A stretch of DNA of 57,779 nt from NCBI GenBank assembly GCA_021298315.1, contig JAJTFC010000016.1, forward strand, positions 1-57,779. Reading direction: 5' to 3'. The notes beneath the pieces were generated by a model, which saw nothing but the letters and a program-made list of their open reading frames with translations, was not told the DNA's origin and did not search any database. Both the position numbers and the translations under genes were made by a program. Source of the DNA: Planctomycetaceae bacterium. GTDB taxonomy: Bacteria; Planctomycetota; Planctomycetia; Pirellulales; Pirellulaceae. Within the stretch, counting starts at the first letter, position 1. Each line of letters begins with the position of its first letter. This document shows positions 53,716 to 57,779 of this stretch, one piece after another.

Positions 53716-54178
53716 GGTTGCAGCGAATGGTTGAACGATTTTTGGGGATTCAAGCGTGACAGTCAGCAATCCATCTTAGATCCCAAGCCTCAGAGGGCGA
53801 CACCGAGAACGTAAAATGGATGGATTTCCACGAGAGTTAACGGTCCCAAGTTGGGTTTCTTAGGATTAAAAAACGATATTTCAGGAGTTTTCATCGTTGA
53901 AAGCTCAGTGGTTTCGTACGTGAAAGTGCTGAAAGCCTGGCGAAAGCCTACAGGCGTTTAGGCTTGGGGGTTTCAGCCCCAGCGGGTCGGCTTATCGGTA
54001 GCAAGCTCCCTTGCCACACGCCGCACTGGCGGATCCCAGAGGGATCTGAGCAATTAAAGTCTTTGCCAGTCCCGGTTTCGATCAGCAAAGACTGAAAACG
54101 AGTATAATTTCGAATAGGCTGGTCATCGTTTTCTTTGGCTTGCCGTGATGGGATACTCAGGGTACAAGGGCTTATCGG
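53716..54178. other. Intergenic region with palindrome cluster
   Basis: 463 bases between the leftward giant gene and a rightward small membrane gene. The first 200 bases should hold the promoter of the giant gene and show nothing distinctive. A cluster of short hairpins follows at 53931-54046 (separate entry). The last 130 bases contain AGTATAATTTCG near 54100, a possible -10 element for the next gene. Confidence 0.4.
53931..54046. repeat. Cluster of four short hairpins, REP-like
   Basis: GAAAGCCT is repeated at 53931-53938 and 53942-53949. Stems: AAGCCT/AGGCTT (53944-53949 with 53960-53965), TGGGG/CCCCA (53965-53969 with 53977-53981), GCAAG/CTTGC (54001-54005 with 54010-54014) and GATCCC/GGGATC (54032-54037 with 54041-54046). 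Dense palindromes in a non-coding gap are typical of REP/BIME-like elements, but only one cluster is seen here. Confidence 0.45.
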
Positions 54179-54649
54179 ATGAGATCTGGCGAATATGAAA
54201 TGATGGTTGGATTGGTTTGCGCCGCCCTAGGTGCAGCCCTTTTTCCATATGTTTTTATCGGCTTGATAGGTGCATTGCTTTTGCTAGCGGCGTTCCTGAT
54301 TCTGCTTACAACTGTTCCAAGGACGGAGAAGGAAGGTTGGATGCCTGAGAAAAAAAGCTGGGTAAGTGAGGTTGGTTACTTTCTCAGCGTATGCCTACTA
54401 CTCTATGGGGCTCTTAACGGGGCATGCGCTATTGCCACAATGACGGAAAATAGAAGACTTGGCTCGGAATGGTATCTTGCTGGAACATGTACATTAATGG
54501 CTTCTATCCTGATGGAATCGGTATTGCGTTCGAGAACAAACTGGGGTCACAAAAGGTGCCTGTTTTGGGCGGTCACCACCTTTTGTGTTATGCCACTTGC
54601 AGTTTTTGTCTTTTGGATATTAAGTCCATTTCTACCGCTGACGGCATAG
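54179..54649 (+). CDS. Small multi-pass membrane protein, unknown
   Basis: 156 residues, unrecognised. Four hydrophobic helices are likely: MVGLVCAALGAALFPYVFIG (with GLIGALLLLAAFLILL close behind), VGYFLSVCLLLYGALNGACA, WYLAGTCTLMASILMES and FWAVTTFCVMPLAVFVFWIL. A short charged loop (RTEKEGWMPEKKSW) separates the halves. The start may be the ATG at 54179 or a Met slightly further in. It is isolated from its neighbours, with higher A+T content than the adjacent giant genes. No function is suggested. Confidence 0.6.
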   Translation: MRSGEYEMMVGLVCAALGAALFPYVFIGLIGALLLLAAFLILLTTVPRTEKEGWMPEKKSWVSEVGYFLSVCLLLYGALNGACAIATMTENRRLGSEWYLAGTCTLMASILMESVLRSRTNWGHKRCLFWAVTTFCVMPLAVFVFWILSPFLPLTA

Positions 54650-54776
54650 GCCCCCTTTTGACTTTTGGGTGGCTCTAAACGATAGTCTCTTATCTGACAC
54701 AAATACCTTTCTTGGTAGAACCCCAAAATCATCGCTTTTTTCGGTGCTAAAAAGCATGCGGATTTCTATTTGACCC

Positions 54777-54809
54777 GTGGTCCGAATAATGGGGTCCACT
54801 TCGGATCAC
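54777..54809 (-). terminator. Hairpin at the 3' end of the lectin/dockerin gene
   Basis: GTGGTCCGAA (54777-54786) pairs with TTCGGATCAC (54800-54809) with one G-U pair, forming a 10-bp stem that overlaps the stop codon of the leftward gene. There is no T-run after it, so it may stabilise the mRNA end rather than terminate transcription. Confidence 0.35.
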
Positions 54810-57779
54810 TCAAATTCATTTACAGCAAGTGATGCAAAGACTGCATCATAGTACTCGTCTTGAGTCTCACGCCGGATTGCATCTAAATCGACGGCCATAA
54901 GATCAGTCGACTCGCCTTCGGCGGACATGGCAGTTAAACCATTGAGATAATCGATCACGGATAAAACGTCCAGTGGTGTGACAAGTCCATCGCCATCGGT
55001 ATCGAGTCCTGCGTCGTTGACAGTAGAACTAGGTACCGATTGCATCATAGATCGGTTGATGCGATCGATGAGCGTCAATACGTCCAGAGGAGATACAACC
55101 CCATCTCCATTGATATCCAATCCGTGCGACATGACCATGACGCTTGAAGATCTATTCGGGCTTGCGATATCGGTCTTGATAATCGTGTTATGGCCTGCCC
55201 CAGGATTGATTCGACTGAGATTACCAGTGACCTCAATGGTGTCATTTCCCCCGAGGGTAAAGATGGTGTTCTTACCGCCAGCGTCTTTAATCTGATTGTG
55301 TCCTGATCCAGCATGGATAAAGTCGTTGCCAAGCCCCGTTCGGATGACATCCGCTGCGGAGCCTGCGAAGATTCGATTATTTCCGAATAAGTCTTCGATA
55401 CTCGACGCCCCGCGGCCGCTCTGGACGTAGTCATTTCCACGTCCTGATTCAATCTGCGTTGGAATCGAGAAGCCACCGACAACGTTGATGAAGTCGTCGC
55501 CGTCGAAAGTCGCGATGTAAACCTTGCTGAAATCCTTGGTCGAAAATCGCTGTGTGGTTGTCCTACCGCTTCCAATGCGATTGACAACGGTGGTGTATTT
55601 CGGTTCCACGATAACGGTGATTTGATCCCGCTGATCCGAACCGATGATCTGCAGCTGACCTGCAGAAATCGCTGTTCCTCCGACATAAAATTCCGTAGTT
55701 GCGATCGTCGAAAGTTCGGTACTTTGATCGGTGAGCTTGATCGTGGCAAGATGCTTGCCCGGTTTTGTGTAGGAATGACTGGCGTTGAACATGCGGCTTG
55801 AACCGAGTTCGATCGTCTCTACAGGGGTACCATCGCCCCAATCGAGGGACGCCAAGTAGTGGTCTTCTAGATTGATATCTTCAAAGCTGATCGTCGCCTT
55901 GGCTATCTGTCCGACCGAAAGTGGGCTGCGAATCGGATCGATTGAAATCTTTTCGGTAGGATTATCAACGATCGTGATGGTCTTTTGGTAATCGGTGTAC
56001 TCGCCGCTTGGGTGTAGCACACGTCCATAGATCACATGCTCCCCTTCTTGATCGCTCTTGATCGGAAGCGTAAGCGAGTCACTGGCATCGAAATAAGTGG
56101 CTCGATCCCGGGAGTCTTTATCCATACTCACAAAGAAACGAAGTGCTGGGCCTGATTCTTGGGTGCTATGAAGTGATCCGCCTAGCATCGGTTCTTCGCC
56201 ATTTGCCGATGGAACAAAGGGTGCACAGGTGGAGAATGATAGGAGGTGATTCAACGATTCCTGGTAGGTTGTAGATCCATCGCTGCTTGCCATCCGTAGT
56301 GCATAGTAGCTATCACAAGTGGATTCAGGAATCGCAACAGGAATTGTTAGCTCCTTATAGCCCCGAAGCAAGTGGATGGCGCCGGTACCTGCCGATGAAA
56401 ACATTGGCGAAAGTACGTTGATCGAATTGCCGGGGTCTTTCTGAAGAACATAGGGGCGATAAATGGTCGATGCATTCGAGACATCATTCCAGAGTCCATT
56501 ACTTCCGGTGGTCGAATAAGTCAATTCGGCATAATCCTCGTTGCTTCCGTAATCATTTGGCTCGCCCGTGTTCCAGTTGCTGTACCAACCGGACAGAGTG
56601 ATTCCCGAAGGAGAATTACCCTTGTAGAACGGTTCCGATTGCACAGAACCTAGATCCCAAGTCCAGATTCCCTCCGTGGACGAATCGGTAGCGCCTATCC
56701 AGACACTTTTTGAATGGTTAGTGGCTATATAGGAAATGTAACTGTTGACTTGCGGCGAAGTGATCGCGCTTACCCATCCAGATTTGGTTTTTGCTGATGA
56801 CTTAGCAATATCGATTGTGACGTAGCTTGATTGGTAGACAAAAGTATTTGTCCAATCGATTGGCGCAAGACTGCTTAAAACAATTTGGCCAGCGTCTTGA
56901 TTGAATATCGGTATGTCTGCGCCAATATACAGGGATTTTGTGGAGTTTACTCGAATGTCTGCTTGAGTCGAAGTCGAACCGGTCGAACTGATCAGAGCCA
57001 AACCACCGACGGTGAAGTTCCCGTTGATCTGACCGATGTACGGGTCAGATGGATCTCGCCCGCTATAGAGAGTGCTGATGTTTTTGGGGAGAGCACGAAT
57101 TGGGACTGCATCTTGAAAATTAAATACATCCGCTAGTTTGCCGACCATCTGTATCGTGGACTGACCGATCGTCAAATCACCCAAGTTTTCGACGTAGATT
57201 CCACCCAGGTATGAACTTGCTGCCAACTTGTCGACTTGAGTTGCGATTGGATTTGACTTTTGACCAACGCCGGTCCACGCAACAGATGAAGTTGCCGACT
57301 CGTTGATGCCGCCTGCGGACAAGATGGTTTCATCGGCAACAATGTTGAGCAAAGTGCTCGCAAGATTATTGATGATTCGACCATTCCCATTAGGCAGGCT
57401 TCCATCGACTCCCCGGTAATTGGCAACCACCAAAACAGATTCTTTGTTAGGTTCGTCGACGCTAGCCTGTGTTTCGATAGTCCCGAGGAACACATCACCC
57501 GTCGAGAGTAAAACGATATTACCACCATCGCTGGTGATTGCGGCACCTGCCGTCATATAGATTGTCGTGGCGTCTTGGCCGACCAGGATTTCGTTGAGTT
57601 GGTTAATCAGGGTTCCAGAGCTAACGACGATTTGTCCTGTCCCGGTCGATCGCACGGTAGGTAACTGTAGCACGTAGCCGGTCATGGTATGGCCACTATT
57701 GTTGTCGTTCCACTTCCCGTCGACTGTGGGATTATGGATGATTGTTAGATTGTCCTCATTGTTGTTGTAGTTGTTTGGC
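54806..57779 (-). CDS. Secreted multidomain protein with C-type lectin-like, PKD-like, RTX-like and dockerin parts (5' end outside window)
   Basis: The frame stays open to the right edge, so the N-terminus is missing; at least 990 residues are present. The first visible residues (TVDGKWNDNNSGH, GYVLQLP) look like the end of one C-type lectin-like domain. A beta-helix-like stretch follows (AAITSDGGNIVLLSTGDVFL). A second lectin-like domain is at about 56450-56800, with WNTGEPNDYGSNEDYAEL and LWND, that is EPN and WND motifs of calcium/mannose-type sites. A PKD-like domain (LDWGDGTPVETIEL) comes next. RTX-like repeats (GRGNDYVQSGRGAS, GLGNDFIHAGSG) precede two dockerin-type calcium loops (DINGDGVVSPLDVL, DTDGDGLVTPLDVL). 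Likely a surface or secreted glycan-binding protein. Confidence 0.82.
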   Translation of the reverse strand, partial: PNNYNNNEDNLTIIHNPTVDGKWNDNNSGHTMTGYVLQLPTVRSTGTGQIVVSSGTLINQLNEILVGQDATTIYMTAGAAITSDGGNIVLLSTGDVFLGTIETQASVDEPNKESVLVVANYRGVDGSLPNGNGRIINNLASTLLNIVADETILSAGGINESATSSVAWTGVGQKSNPIATQVDKLAASSYLGGIYVENLGDLTIGQSTIQMVGKLADVFNFQDAVPIRALPKNISTLYSGRDPSDPYIGQINGNFTVGGLALISSTGSTSTQADIRVNSTKSLYIGADIPIFNQDAGQIVLSSLAPIDWTNTFVYQSSYVTIDIAKSSAKTKSGWVSAITSPQVNSYISYIATNHSKSVWIGATDSSTEGIWTWDLGSVQSEPFYKGNSPSGITLSGWYSNWNTGEPNDYGSNEDYAELTYSTTGSNGLWNDVSNASTIYRPYVLQKDPGNSINVLSPMFSSAGTGAIHLLRGYKELTIPVAIPESTCDSYYALRMASSDGSTTYQESLNHLLSFSTCAPFVPSANGEEPMLGGSLHSTQESGPALRFFVSMDKDSRDRATYFDASDSLTLPIKSDQEGEHVIYGRVLHPSGEYTDYQKTITIVDNPTEKISIDPIRSPLSVGQIAKATISFEDINLEDHYLASLDWGDGTPVETIELGSSRMFNASHSYTKPGKHLATIKLTDQSTELSTIATTEFYVGGTAISAGQLQIIGSDQRDQITVIVEPKYTTVVNRIGSGRTTTQRFSTKDFSKVYIATFDGDDFINVVGGFSIPTQIESGRGNDYVQSGRGASSIEDLFGNNRIFAGSAADVIRTGLGNDFIHAGSGHNQIKDAGGKNTIFTLGGNDTIEVTGNLSRINPGAGHNTIIKTDIASPNRSSSVMVMSHGLDINGDGVVSPLDVLTLIDRINRSMMQSVPSSTVNDAGLDTDGDGLVTPLDVLSVIDYLNGLTAMSAEGESTDLMAVDLDAIRRETQDEYYDAVFASLAVNEFE

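Noticed and set aside
1..57779. CRISPR array, prophage, intact insertion sequence or integron
   Set aside because: No regularly spaced repeats, no transposase, integrase or phage structural gene was found; the only HNH protein is of the housekeeping type.

Overview
The window reads as a piece of a planctomycete chromosome, most like the Pirellula/Rhodopirellula group. The evidence is the set of families that crowd such genomes: formylglycine sulfatases, a DUF1501 plus PSCyt2/PSD1 pair, a PVC-type haem-binding propeller protein, a Tat-exported Gfo/Idh/MocA oxidoreductase, an AIM24 protein, and very large secreted proteins with dockerin, RTX-like and lectin-like parts. There is no plasmid, phage, intact insertion sequence or CRISPR signal. 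All identifications come from reading motifs; no database was searched.

Layout. 1-12 kb: exported degradation genes, namely a single-domain sulfatase, an outer-membrane barrel-like protein, a DUF1501-PSD1 operon, an exported MsrA and a double sulfatase. A short relic of a second PSD1 gene lies after the first sulfatase. 12-16.4 kb: a zinc-ribbon membrane protein with an AIM24 protein, a TolC-like lipoprotein gene broken by a frameshift, and an ABC ATPase. 16.4-25.9 kb: a Ser/Thr kinase fused to an Hsp70-like domain, then a minus-strand run of HNH protein, oxidoreductase, YCF48-like propeller protein and glycosyltransferase. 26-31 kb: two acyltransferases, hemA with its ccsA/hemX-like partner, an extremely acidic protein and scpB. 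31-36.6 kb: a membrane protein, the PVC haem protein, tRNA-Gln(UUG), an HtrA protease and a HIT protein. 36.7-44.8 kb: a small lipoprotein, a FlgI-like lipoprotein with HEAT-like repeats directly ahead of smc, then fliW, surE and a sugar isomerase. 45-57.8 kb: a structured RNA candidate before lnt, a 2205-residue secreted protein, a palindrome cluster, a small membrane protein, and a secreted lectin-like/dockerin protein that runs off the right edge.

How genes work together. Four minus-strand pairs overlap by 4-7 bases and look translationally coupled: DUF1501/PSD1, YCF48-like/glycosyltransferase, ccsA-like/hemA and isomerase/surE. Several convergent pairs share their ends. In one (GNAT/hemA) the two 3' coding ends form the arms of one palindrome, so both proteins end in Leu-Gly-Gly. 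Sulfatases, lectin-like and CBM9-like domains fit a life on sulfated polysaccharides. smc and scpB serve chromosome segregation, but scpA is not here; fliW is present without csrA.

Most worth following up: the kinase/degenerate-Hsp70 fusion, the FlgI-like HEAT lipoprotein ahead of smc, the three-hairpin RNA candidate before lnt, the acidic protein, the altered sulfatase motif in the double sulfatase, and the two decayed genes.
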